This document shows positions 41,994-50,800 of a stretch of 64,000 nucleotides of DNA, piece after piece. Source of the stretch: an uncultured Lachnospiraceae bacterium (lineage in GTDB: Bacteria > Bacillota > Clostridia > Lachnospirales > Lachnospiraceae); NCBI GenBank assembly GCA_910588875.1, contig CAJURT010000010.1, forward strand, positions 15,928 through 79,927, in the 5' to 3' direction. The position numbers and the translations under genes are program-made. How positions within the stretch are numbered: position 1 is the stretch's first letter; the number at the start of each line of letters is the position of its first letter. Below the pieces are notes generated by a model. The model had not been told where the DNA came from and searched no databases. It saw only the letters and a program-made list of their open reading frames with translations.

Positions 41994-43322
41994 ATGACAG
42001 ATCAGGAATTTGAGAAGGGATTGGCCGAGTTGATGGCGGAAGACGGGCCGGGAAAGAAGAAAAAGGCCAAAAAAGGCAGGAAAAACTGGAGGTTTTGGAA
42101 ATCCTGGAGCAGGAAGAAAAAGGTGATTGTGGGGGCAGTGGTGGTAGCTGCTGCTCTTTTTGTGATGGCAAAGGGAAAAGGCGGCGGAAATGACGGTGCA
42201 ATTATGGTATCCACGGCTCCCCTGACAAAGGGGGATGTGGAGGAGATGTTATCGATTAGCGGGCCGGTTTCCGGCACGGACAGCGCAGAGGTGGTGTCCC
42301 GCCTCCATGCAGAGATCGTGGAGATCCTGGTGAAAGAGGGGGATAAGGTGGAGGCAGGGCAGGTGCTGGCGCGCCTGGATCCTGCGGATGTGCAGAAAGA
42401 GGTGGAGATCGCCCAGAATGCCTATGACCTGGCGGTGGCGGAGAAAAAGGAAGCCCAGATCCAGGCAGAAGCGGGTTACGGGAAGGCAAGACAGGATGAA
42501 CAGGCGGCGAAAAGGGATTATGACCGCAAAGCCATGCTGTTTGCCGGAGGAGATGTCTCTCAGATGGAATTGGAGGCAGCAAGGGACACGCTGGCAGAGG
42601 CATCCCGGCAGGTTTCCACTTTTACCTTGCGGGACGGCAGGCCCGTGGCAAGTGAGTCCTATGATCTGAGGATCAAGAATGCGGAGTTTGAACTGGAAAA
42701 GAAGAAAAAACAGCTGGAGGAAGTGGAGGTTACCAGCCCCATTGGCGGCACGGTGGTGCGGGTCAATTCCCGGGTGGGACGTTTTGCAGATACGGTGGAT
42801 GACGACAGGCCCTTGTTTTCTATCGATAACCTGGAAAAGCTGGAGATGAAGATCAATGTCAGCGAATACTCCATCGGTAAGGTAAAGGTGGGGCAGAAGG
42901 CAGAGATATCCGCGGATATCCTTGGCGGGGAGACGGAAGAGGGGGTGATTACCTCGATTTCCCCTACGGGCGAGGAAAAGGGAGGCGGATCTACGGAACG
43001 GGTCATCCCGACCACGATCCAGATTAAGAATCCGGACAGCAAGCTGATTGCCGGGATCACGGCGCGGGCACAGATTGTCCTCAATGAGTCAAAGGATACC
43101 TGGGTGGTGCCCATGGGGGCATTGGTGGAAAAGGAGGGCACGACCTGCCTGGCCGCAGTGGAAAACAATGTGGTGAAGATGATTCCCGTGGAAACGGGGG
43201 TGGAGAGCGACGTGGAAGTGGAGGTCAAGGGAGAAGGGCTGACGGAAGGGATTTTCTACATTACTTCCCCCATGGCTTTTCTGGAGGATGGCATGGCAGT
43301 TACGGCATCCCCGATGCAGTGA
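41994..43322 (+). CDS. MacA-like periplasmic-adaptor-type efflux subunit
   Basis: This 442-residue protein has a charged cytoplasmic N-terminus (1-43), one TM helix (about 44-59) and an extracytoplasmic adaptor with a lipoyl-type half (VVSRLHAEIVEILVKEGDKVEAG region, about 100-125), a coiled-coil hairpin (about 130-240), a beta-barrel domain (about 255-340) and a membrane-proximal domain. In a Gram-positive cell it pairs with MacB-like permeases. ATG at 41994 follows GAGGAG; an ATG at 41907 lies only about 5 bases after the expected transcription start. It is the first gene of a four-gene operon. Confidence 0.88.
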   Translation: MTDQEFEKGLAELMAEDGPGKKKKAKKGRKNWRFWKSWSRKKKVIVGAVVVAAALFVMAKGKGGGNDGAIMVSTAPLTKGDVEEMLSISGPVSGTDSAEVVSRLHAEIVEILVKEGDKVEAGQVLARLDPADVQKEVEIAQNAYDLAVAEKKEAQIQAEAGYGKARQDEQAAKRDYDRKAMLFAGGDVSQMELEAARDTLAEASRQVSTFTLRDGRPVASESYDLRIKNAEFELEKKKKQLEEVEVTSPIGGTVVRVNSRVGRFADTVDDDRPLFSIDNLEKLEMKINVSEYSIGKVKVGQKAEISADILGGETEEGVITSISPTGEEKGGGSTERVIPTTIQIKNPDSKLIAGITARAQIVLNESKDTWVVPMGALVEKEGTTCLAAVENNVVKMIPVETGVESDVEVEVKGEGLTEGIFYITSPMAFLEDGMAVTASPMQ

Positions 43323-43382
43323 AGGCTTGGCAGGCGAAAGGGCGCGCCGCTTCAGGCGGAGCGGCTATAGCGGAGGAATCAT

Positions 43383-44336
43383 ATGAGACTATGGAATCGT
43401 GGAAAAACAGAGGACTTGGGAGGTGCCTGGTCCCTGGAAAAGCCTGACAGGAAGCCCCGGGTCGGGGAGATCATCCCCAAAGTTAAAACAGGCTGGGCAA
43501 AAAGGTTCGGGAGGTTTCCCGGGGTTCCGGGATATATCACGGAAAATATCAGCGAAGAACTGATCCGGTTGGAGGATCTGGTGAAGATCTATGATACAGG
43601 GGCATTGAAGGTGCTGGGGTTAAAACGGATCAACCTGACGATCCACAGGGGAGAATTTGTGGCGATCATGGGGCAGTCCGGGTCTGGGAAATCCACATTG
43701 ATGAATATTTTGGGATGTCTTGACCGGCCCTCCATGGGGCATTACTACCTGGACGGGGTGGATGTGGCGGCCATGGGCCCGGACGAACTGTCCCTGATCC
43801 GGAACCGGAAGATCGGGTTTGTGTTCCAGTCCTTTAACCTGATTTCCCGCACTTCGGCACTGAAAAATGTTGAACTGCCCATGACCTATGCCCGCAAAGG
43901 CAAGCGGTTCCGGGAACAGCGTGCCAGGATGCTTTTGGAGCGGGTAGGGTTAGGGAAGCGGGCGGAGCACATGCCCAATGAACTTTCCGGAGGCCAGAGG
44001 CAGAGGGTGGCCATTGCCCGTGCCCTGGCCAATGAACCGCCCCTTCTTCTGGCAGATGAGCCCACGGGAAACCTGGATACGGCAGCCTCCGTGGAGATCA
44101 TGGAATTGTTTTCCCGGCTGCACAAGGAAGGGACCACTGTGGTGGTGGTGACCCATGAGGAGGAGATCGCGGCATTTACGGAACGGATTATCCGGTTCCG
44201 GGACGGGGAGGTGGTCAGCGACCAGCCGAATGTGCCCAGGGAGCCAAGGGAATATAAAAAGGGCAGCGCCAATGAATCAGGGGGGCACGGGCCGGGCGGT
44301 GCGGCTGCTCCGGAAGGGAAAGAAGAGCCATGCTGA
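43383..44336 (+). CDS. MacB-type ABC ATP-binding protein
   Basis: This 317-residue ATPase has Walker A GQSGSGKST (about 98-106), a Q-loop FVFQSFNLI, the LSGGQRQRVAIARAL signature, Walker B LLADEPTGNLD and the H-loop VVVTHEEE. It carries an extra N-terminal segment of about 57 residues and a Gly/Pro-rich tail, both absent from lolD-type ATPases. AGGAGGAATC precedes the ATG at 43383. It overlaps the first permease by 7 bases. Confidence 0.94.
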   Translation: MRLWNRGKTEDLGGAWSLEKPDRKPRVGEIIPKVKTGWAKRFGRFPGVPGYITENISEELIRLEDLVKIYDTGALKVLGLKRINLTIHRGEFVAIMGQSGSGKSTLMNILGCLDRPSMGHYYLDGVDVAAMGPDELSLIRNRKIGFVFQSFNLISRTSALKNVELPMTYARKGKRFREQRARMLLERVGLGKRAEHMPNELSGGQRQRVAIARALANEPPLLLADEPTGNLDTAASVEIMELFSRLHKEGTTVVVVTHEEEIAAFTERIIRFRDGEVVSDQPNVPREPREYKKGSANESGGHGPGGAAAPEGKEEPC

Positions 44337-45541
44337 TAGAGAATATGCTGATGGCATTTTCGGCCATCCGTGCCAACAAAATGCGCTCCTTTTTGACTAT
44401 GCTGGGAATCATCATCGGAATTGGTTCTGTGATTTCTATCGTGTCCATTGGGGATACCATGCGGGGGCTGTTTGAGGAACTGTACCGGAAAATCGGGATT
44501 ACCCAGGCCTACATTGCCATTGGCTACTGGGTGGATGACTGGCGGCAGAGCGATTATTTTACCCTGGATGAGATGGAGCGGATCAAGGAGATCTTTGGGG
44601 ATGAGATCGCCTATATTGACAGTGACGCTTTCACCTCCGGGGATGCGGTATGTGCCAGGACGACGGTGAAGTTTAATTACCAGGGGATTGACTATAATTA
44701 TCAGGAGGTGCAGCCGGTCAATATGGTGTATGGCCGGTATCTGAATGAAGGGGATATCCTGGGGCGGCGGAAAAATGTGGTCATGGATACAGCCAGCGCC
44801 ATGAACCTTTTCGGCGTGGAGAATGCGGTGGGGAAAACCTTCCGCACAACCATTTACGGCACCATGGACGAGTACACGGTGGTGGGGGTGTATAAAAAGG
44901 ATTTGAATCCTTTCCAGGCCATGATGCTGGGGTCCAATGCAGATGGCGGCGAGGCCTTTGTGCCCTACACCATCCTCACCTGGCCGAATGACTATTTTTA
45001 TGATATCCGGATTTTTGCCAAAGATGAGGCCACCATGGATGTGTTTTTTGCCAACTTAAAGACCTATGTGGCAAAATCAAAAGGAAGGGAGCCGGAGGAT
45101 TTCGTTATGAACACAGCCAAGGAGCAGATGGGGCAATGGGACAGCATGATGGGCGGGCTGGCAACAGCTGTGGGGGGCATTGCCGCCATCTCTCTGCTGG
45201 TGGGCGGCATCGGCATTATGAATATTATGCTGGTGTCCGTGACGGAGCGCACCCGGGAGATCGGGATCCGCAAGAGCCTGGGAGCCAGAACCCGGGATAT
45301 CATGGTGCAGTTCCTGACAGAATCCGCGATTTTGTCCGCCTGCGGCGGAATCCTGGGGATCCTGTTGGGGAGCGGTATTGTAACCCTGGGAGGAAGCCTT
45401 TTGGGGGTGCAGGCCATTGTGAAACCCGGCGTGGTGGTGATGGCAGTGGGCTTTTCGGCGATGGTAGGGATCTTTTTTGGGATCTATCCGGCGTCAAAGG
45501 CAGCAAAAAAGGATCCGATTGAAGCGCTGCGGTATGAGTAA
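44330..45541 (+). CDS. MacB/FtsX-like ABC permease 1
   Basis: This 403-residue membrane protein has the MacB layout: TM1 near residue 18-45 (FLTMLGIIIGIGSVISIVS), an extracytoplasmic domain of about 230 residues, then three TM helices at about 277-400 with SLLVGGIGIMNIMLVSVTER and EIGIRKSLGARTRDI. The MacB_PCD extracellular domain is typical. It overlaps the ATPase gene by 7 bases and is 27 bases from its own paralogue. A homo- or hetero-dimer is likely. Confidence 0.94.
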   Translation: MLIENMLMAFSAIRANKMRSFLTMLGIIIGIGSVISIVSIGDTMRGLFEELYRKIGITQAYIAIGYWVDDWRQSDYFTLDEMERIKEIFGDEIAYIDSDAFTSGDAVCARTTVKFNYQGIDYNYQEVQPVNMVYGRYLNEGDILGRRKNVVMDTASAMNLFGVENAVGKTFRTTIYGTMDEYTVVGVYKKDLNPFQAMMLGSNADGGEAFVPYTILTWPNDYFYDIRIFAKDEATMDVFFANLKTYVAKSKGREPEDFVMNTAKEQMGQWDSMMGGLATAVGGIAAISLLVGGIGIMNIMLVSVTERTREIGIRKSLGARTRDIMVQFLTESAILSACGGILGILLGSGIVTLGGSLLGVQAIVKPGVVVMAVGFSAMVGIFFGIYPASKAAKKDPIEALRYE

Positions 45542-45568
45542 GGAACATGTCAGAAAGAAAGTAGGGTT

Positions 45569-46780
45569 ATGTTGATAGAGAATATGAAGATGGCATTTTC
45601 AGCCATCCGTGCCAACAAAATGCGTTCATTTTTGACCATGCTGGGGATTATCATCGGAATCGGTTCGGTGATTTCCATTGTATCCATTGGGGATACCATG
45701 CGGAGCATGTTCGAGGGGCTATACCGGGAGATCGGGGTGACCCAGGCATATCTTTCGATTGGCTACTGGGTGGATGATGTGCGCCAGAGTGACTATTTTA
45801 CCCTGGAGGAGATGGAACGGATCAAAGAAGTATTTGGGGATGAGATCGCCTATATTGACAGCCGCCCCTATGTCTCTGCGGATGCGATCAGCGGCAGGAC
45901 AACAATCAAGTTCAGTTTTGACGGCATTGATTATAATTATCAGGAGGTACAGCCGGTTGACATGGTATATGGCCGGTACCTGAATGAGGGGGATGTGCTG
46001 GGGCGGCGGAAAAATGTGGTCATGGATACAGCCAGTTCCATGAACCTTTTCGGGGTGGAGAATGGAGTGGGGAGGACTTTCCGCACCACGCTTTACGGAA
46101 CCACGGAGGAATACACCGTTGTAGGGATATACCGCAAAAAGCTGAGCCCCTTCCAGGCCATGATGATGGGGGCCAACACAGAAGGCGGGGAGGCCTTTCT
46201 TCCCTACACAATCCTTACCTGGCCGAATGATTATTTTTATGCCCTGCGGATTTATGCCAGGGATGAGGCCACCATGGATGAATTGTATAACAGGCTGAGG
46301 CTGTTTGTGGCAAAGAGCAAAAATCGGGCGCCGGAGGATTTCCGGCTGAACAGCGCCAAGGATGAGATGGGCCAGATGGACAGCATGATGGGCGGCCTGG
46401 CGGCGGCCGTGGGGGGCATTGCGGCCATCTCCCTGTTGGTAGGCGGTATCGGCATCATGAATATTATGCTGGTGTCCGTGACGGAACGTACCCGGGAGAT
46501 CGGGATCCGCAAGAGTTTAGGGGCCAGGACCCGGGATATCATGATCCAGTTCCTCACCGAGTCAGCCATTCTTTCGGCCTGCGGCGGGATCGTGGGAATC
46601 CTGCTGGGAGGCGGCCTGGTGATAGTCGGCGGCCGCCTGTTAGGCGTGCAGGCCGTTGTCAAGCCGGGAGTGGTGGTGCTGGCGGTGGGCTTCTCCGCCA
46701 TGGTAGGGATCTTCTTTGGAATCTATCCGGCCTCCAAGGCGGCGAAGAAAGATCCGATTGAGGCGCTGCGTTACGAGTAA
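45569..46780 (+). CDS. MacB/FtsX-like ABC permease 2 (tandem paralogue)
   Basis: This 403-residue permease is the same length as the one before and is nearly identical in its TM regions (MAFSAIRANKMRSFLTMLG, SLLVGGIGIMNIMLV, PASKAAKKDPIEALRYE), with most differences in the extracytoplasmic domain. It arose by tandem duplication, so the transporter may work as a heterodimer. The stop codon is followed after two bases by the compound inverted-repeat element. Confidence 0.94.
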   Translation: MLIENMKMAFSAIRANKMRSFLTMLGIIIGIGSVISIVSIGDTMRSMFEGLYREIGVTQAYLSIGYWVDDVRQSDYFTLEEMERIKEVFGDEIAYIDSRPYVSADAISGRTTIKFSFDGIDYNYQEVQPVDMVYGRYLNEGDVLGRRKNVVMDTASSMNLFGVENGVGRTFRTTLYGTTEEYTVVGIYRKKLSPFQAMMMGANTEGGEAFLPYTILTWPNDYFYALRIYARDEATMDELYNRLRLFVAKSKNRAPEDFRLNSAKDEMGQMDSMMGGLAAAVGGIAAISLLVGGIGIMNIMLVSVTERTREIGIRKSLGARTRDIMIQFLTESAILSACGGIVGILLGGGLVIVGGRLLGVQAVVKPGVVVLAVGFSAMVGIFFGIYPASKAAKKDPIEALRYE

Positions 46781-47341
46781 GAGGGGGGTACGCAGCCGGT
46801 AAGCAGCTTTGCCCGGGGAGGCAGGGGCCAAGGGCAGGGTTTGGCTCCGGTCTTCGGGCCTGCTGTCTCTAAGGGAAAAGGCGGCAGCCACGGCAAGGCA
46901 TCCTTTCGCGGCCGTGTCAGGCACGGCCCGCTCTGCCGGCGGGTTCGTACAGCTGCCGCCTTTTCCCTAAGACACAGCACGGCCCTGCGAATGTCGCCAA
47001 ACCCTGCCCTTGGCCCCCTGCCTCCCCGGGCAAAGTTGCTTACCGGCTGCTGGTTGTTGGCATTGCCATTGTATGATACCGGCTGGCTTTCGGGATATAT
47101 GTTCTGAAAGTCAGCTTTTTATACATTTCCATGATAAAATTGCCAATAAACAGCCGCGGAGGGCGGATAGGCGGGGGCAGAGGGGATGGTTTTGCTGCAT
47201 TTGCAGGGATTTTAGGAGTTCTTAAGTTTCCCTGTTTTGCTTTTCGCAAAACAGGAAAGCTTTAGAACTCCTTAAATCCCGAAACCGCAGCAAAACCATC
47301 CCCTCTGCCCCCGCCTATCCGCCCTCCGCGGCGTACCCCTC
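46781..47341. repeat. Compound inverted-repeat element (two long hairpins within an outer inverted pair)
   Basis: GAGGGGGGTACGC at 46781-46793 and GCGTACCCCTC at 47331-47341 are an inverted pair enclosing two hairpins. Hairpin A: arms 46793-46845 and 46996-47049 (53 bases, one mismatch and one extra G), with a further inner arm pair 46860-46888/46952-46980. Hairpin B: arms 47154-47198 and 47287-47331 (45 bases, perfect), with an inner pair of about 35 bases and a 5-base loop TTTTC near 47241. The gap between A and B (47050-47153) holds an intrinsic terminator. The element has no open reading frame of note. It starts two bases after a stop codon; a related copy starts at 63834. Confidence 0.85.
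47082..47120 (+). terminator. Terminator inside the compound element
   Basis: GCTGGCTTTC pairs with GAAAGTCAGC around a 14-base loop, with T5 after it. It is likely the terminator of the export operon, now separated from it by hairpin A. Confidence 0.7.
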
Positions 47342-47364
47342 AACAATTCTTTTAGAAATACCCA

Positions 47365-47393
47365 TTTCAAAAACCCCACCCAGATGCTATACT
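47365..47393 (+). promoter_or_regulatory. Promoter of the unknown two-gene operon
   Basis: TTTCAA at 47365-47370 and TATACT at 47388-47393 with 17 bases between and a TGC extension before the -10 box. Confidence 0.6.
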
Positions 47394-47425
47394 GTTGCTA
47401 TGATAAAAGGCGGAGGTACAGATAT

Positions 47426-47869
47426 TTGAAGCTGCGGGTAAATGTAAAAAGTATGGGAAAGAGGCGGAAGGCCGTGGAAGAGATGCTTTGTGAGGTGGCC
47501 GGGCAGCCGGGGACGGTAAGGGAACTGATCCTGGCGGTAGTGGATTCCCAGGTGGCAGAGTATAACCGGCGGATGGAGCAGTCCCAGGGCCAGGCGGGCC
47601 AATGCCCGGAGGTTTTGGCCTGCCTGACGAAGGAGGCGATTGAGGATCAGGCAGAGGGGGGAAAGATCAGCTTTGGCATTTCTTATGGGGAGAAGAAGGC
47701 AGACCCGGCGGCAGCCAGGGAGAATGCCTTGCAATGTTTTGAGGACGGCATTTACCGGATATTTATGGACGGGCAGTCATTGGATGAATTGGATGGGGAT
47801 ATTGTGGTGACGGAGGAGAAGGTATTTACCTTTGTCAGGCTGACAATGCTGACGGGAAGGATGTGGTGA
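47426..47869 (+). CDS. Unknown 147-residue protein, partner of the DUF4132 protein
   Basis: I do not recognise this protein. It is soluble, with no signal peptide, and opens MKLRVNVKSMGKRRKAVEEM as a likely strand-helix. An acidic C-terminal half (about 95-135) ends with a strand-like VTEEKVFTFVRLTML. The start is probably TTG at 47426, since GGAGG is 9 bases upstream and the ATG at 47453 has no ribosome site; the frame is open from 47384. Its stop is one base before the next ATG, so both proteins are made together. Confidence 0.65.
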   Translation: MKLRVNVKSMGKRRKAVEEMLCEVAGQPGTVRELILAVVDSQVAEYNRRMEQSQGQAGQCPEVLACLTKEAIEDQAEGGKISFGISYGEKKADPAAARENALQCFEDGIYRIFMDGQSLDELDGDIVVTEEKVFTFVRLTMLTGRMW

Positions 47870-47870
47870 G

Positions 47871-50800
47871 ATGGCAGGGTTTGGATGGAACAGCAGAAAC
47901 GAGATTGGGAAGAAACGGATAAAGGCACTGGAGGAGCGGATCGGGAAGCTTTCCGGGGAGGAGAAGGAACTGGCTCTGCAAATTAAAAACAGCCAGATGG
48001 GGGGCAGCCAGATTATTTTAAGGATTGCCAGGGAATATGAAGCGGATCCCAAGAAAAGGCCGTCGGATTGGTTCCGGCCAAAGAATGCTTCCGGCACATT
48101 GCTTCGGTTGGGGAAGCCCTCTGCCCTGGCGGTTTCCCGCCAGAAACTGCTGGATGCCTTTGTGCCGAAGGAATTCCAGGCCTCCTATCTGGCCATAATC
48201 GATAAGCTGAACCAATTTCCCTTTACCCGTGGCTGGATGCGCAGGACAGTGCGGACGGCTTCTTACCGGCCGCAGGTTTTTATGGTGTTTTCATTGCTGA
48301 TGACCTATGAAAAGCTGTTTTACTGCGGGGAACGGCTGGAGGATGTTATCCTGTGGCGGCTGGATGAGGAGAAACTGGATTATATCCGCAATGATTATTA
48401 TTTTTATATGGGTTTTAGCTATCTGTATGCGGCAGAGATTGACCGGGGAAACCAGGCGGTGATTGGGGCGCTGCGGGAAGTGATGCTGAGCGAGAATAAT
48501 ACAGGGTACCTGGACCGGGAGATGATCCTGGGGATTATCCGCTCGGACAATGAGGAACTGCAGGAACTTTTGTGCAGGCTTTTGCTGGCTGCGCGTCTGC
48601 AGGAGGGACTGCGCCAGGCCATCTGTGAGTCCATGGATGAGGGCACGCCAAAAGCCTTCTTAAAGCTTTTGCAGGTGATCGAGGAGAATGGCCTGATCCG
48701 GTTTTCCTCGGTGAAGCGTGCCGTATCCACATGGATCGGTATTTTTCACGAAGAGCAGGCAGACCGGGTTAATGGGAAGCTGCTCTCGCTTATGGGGAAG
48801 TGCCTGCGGGAGGAGGACTTCTGCAGGGAACTGCTGGGGACGAATGATTCCATTGCCATCAGCACAGCACTGTGGGCACAGGGCTTTTATGAGGCGGAGA
48901 ATGCTGTCCGGTCAATGAAGGAACTGGTGGAGAAGGGAACGAAAAACCAGCGGCTGACGGCATCCTTTTACAACAACAGCCTGTATGATGAGGAAATCCG
49001 GATGCAGGTGGCGAAGAAAGTGATACTGGGGCAGGAGGATATGGAACTGACGGCAGCCTTTTTTCCGGCGTTCACTGAGCATACAATGAGGCTGATCCGG
49101 AAGGCTGTGCATGACCGGGTATATGATTCAGAACTGAGGGAACCGCAGGCCATGGAGGCAGCGGAATGTTTTGGAAGCAGGCAGGAGGCAGAGCAGCTTT
49201 ATGGCCGTTTCCTTGGGCTTTACGGACAGCTGCCGAAGAAGGGACTGGCCTATGATCCCTGTATTTTCCCCTGGTACCGGGTGGAACTGGCACCGGCAGA
49301 TGTGGTGAGCCAACTGGCCTTCCTGGCATATGTGCTGCAGGATGAGGAAAAGATCACGGAGGCTGCCGCGCTTTTGGGGGAGGCCGGGAGCGATATGCGG
49401 GCGGTGCTTTTCAACCTTCTGTTATACCGTCCTTCCAATACAAGGCAGAGGGAACTGGCAATCGGTTATGTGGGGAATGCGGATACCAAAACTTCTGTAA
49501 AAGCAGTACAGGTGGTGAAAAAGCTGAGTTTGGCAGAGCCGGAATACCGTATGGTGGAGGATATGCTGCGTTTTAAGCGGAGCAGCCTGCGGGGGACGCT
49601 GATCGGGGTCTTGATGGGGCAGCCGGAAGAGAAGATGGAGGGAAGCCTGCGGCGCCTTCTGCAGGATAAGCGGGAGGAAAAACGCAGTGCAGGCCTGGAT
49701 ATGCTTCTGCGGCTTTCCAGGGATGAGAAGCGGGGAAAACTTTACGGCCAGGTAAAAGGGCTGGCAGCACTGGTGGAGAATCCTACGGATAAGGAAAGGA
49801 TCCTTTTGCAGGAACTGGAAGGCCGGCCCGGGGAGAGTGCGGCAGAGAAAAAGGGGCACGGAATTTACGACCCGGATGCGCCGGATGTGCTTTTGCAGCC
49901 ATGGCCAAAGGAAAGGCAAAAGACGCCTGCACAGATGATGGCAGAGTGTATGCCTCTCACCGTGAAGGAGGCACTGGCAAAGATTAAGAAGCTGGATGAA
50001 CTGGTGGGGGCAAATAAGGATTATGAGTATGTGGCGGCAAACGGAGAGAGGACGCTCCTCGGCAATGCCTATGGCTCTTTGGAGGGAAAGCAGGTTAACC
50101 AGAAGCCATTTTGGGACAGGAAGCTTACCGATTATCCCCTGGCAGAGGTGTTTGGCCGTTTTTATGAGGAAGAGATCCGGGACTACCGGGTGCTGATAGA
50201 ACTGGAGACTTTGCTGAACCAGAAAAGTGTGGGAGCCTACAAGGCAGCAGAGCCTTTTTATAGAAAAATATTCGGAGGTTTGCCTTTTGAACCCCAGGGC
50301 ATCGGCATGGAATATGGGAAACAAATCCAGGATATCATGGCGGTGTACCGCTGGCAGTTTTTCGACCGGAAGGTGCTTTTGGAGACAGGGATTTCTTTAG
50401 CCACGGCCATGGAAGCGGCGGTAAACCGGGAAAACAAGATAATCCGTTACTCCTATGCGGGATGGAACGGGAGGATGACAGAAACCACAGCCCCGGTCAG
50501 CAGCCAGCCTTTCTTTTCCCGGTATTTGGCAGGGCTTTCCGTGGGGGCGGATGGGGAAGAACCGGGGGATGAGGCAGATGCATTCAGGCGTGCCTTTGCG
50601 GCGGCCTGGCGGCTGGAGATAAAATGCCAGGAGGACCGGCTGCGGCGGCGGTTCCTTTTCGGAGGCGGCATTGGCCGGGAGTCCGCAATGACAGGAATCT
50701 GCCCCTACTGGTTTTTAAAGGCGTACCATGAAGGTTTGATAGGAGAGGATACTTTGTGTAAGGCGGTGATGGAGGATTTTGCCCGGGAGGACTGCCTGCG

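Noticed and set aside
46781..47341. Long inverted repeats as an insertion sequence
   Set aside because: No transposase frame and no terminal inverted repeat structure typical of an IS; a non-autonomous element remains possible.
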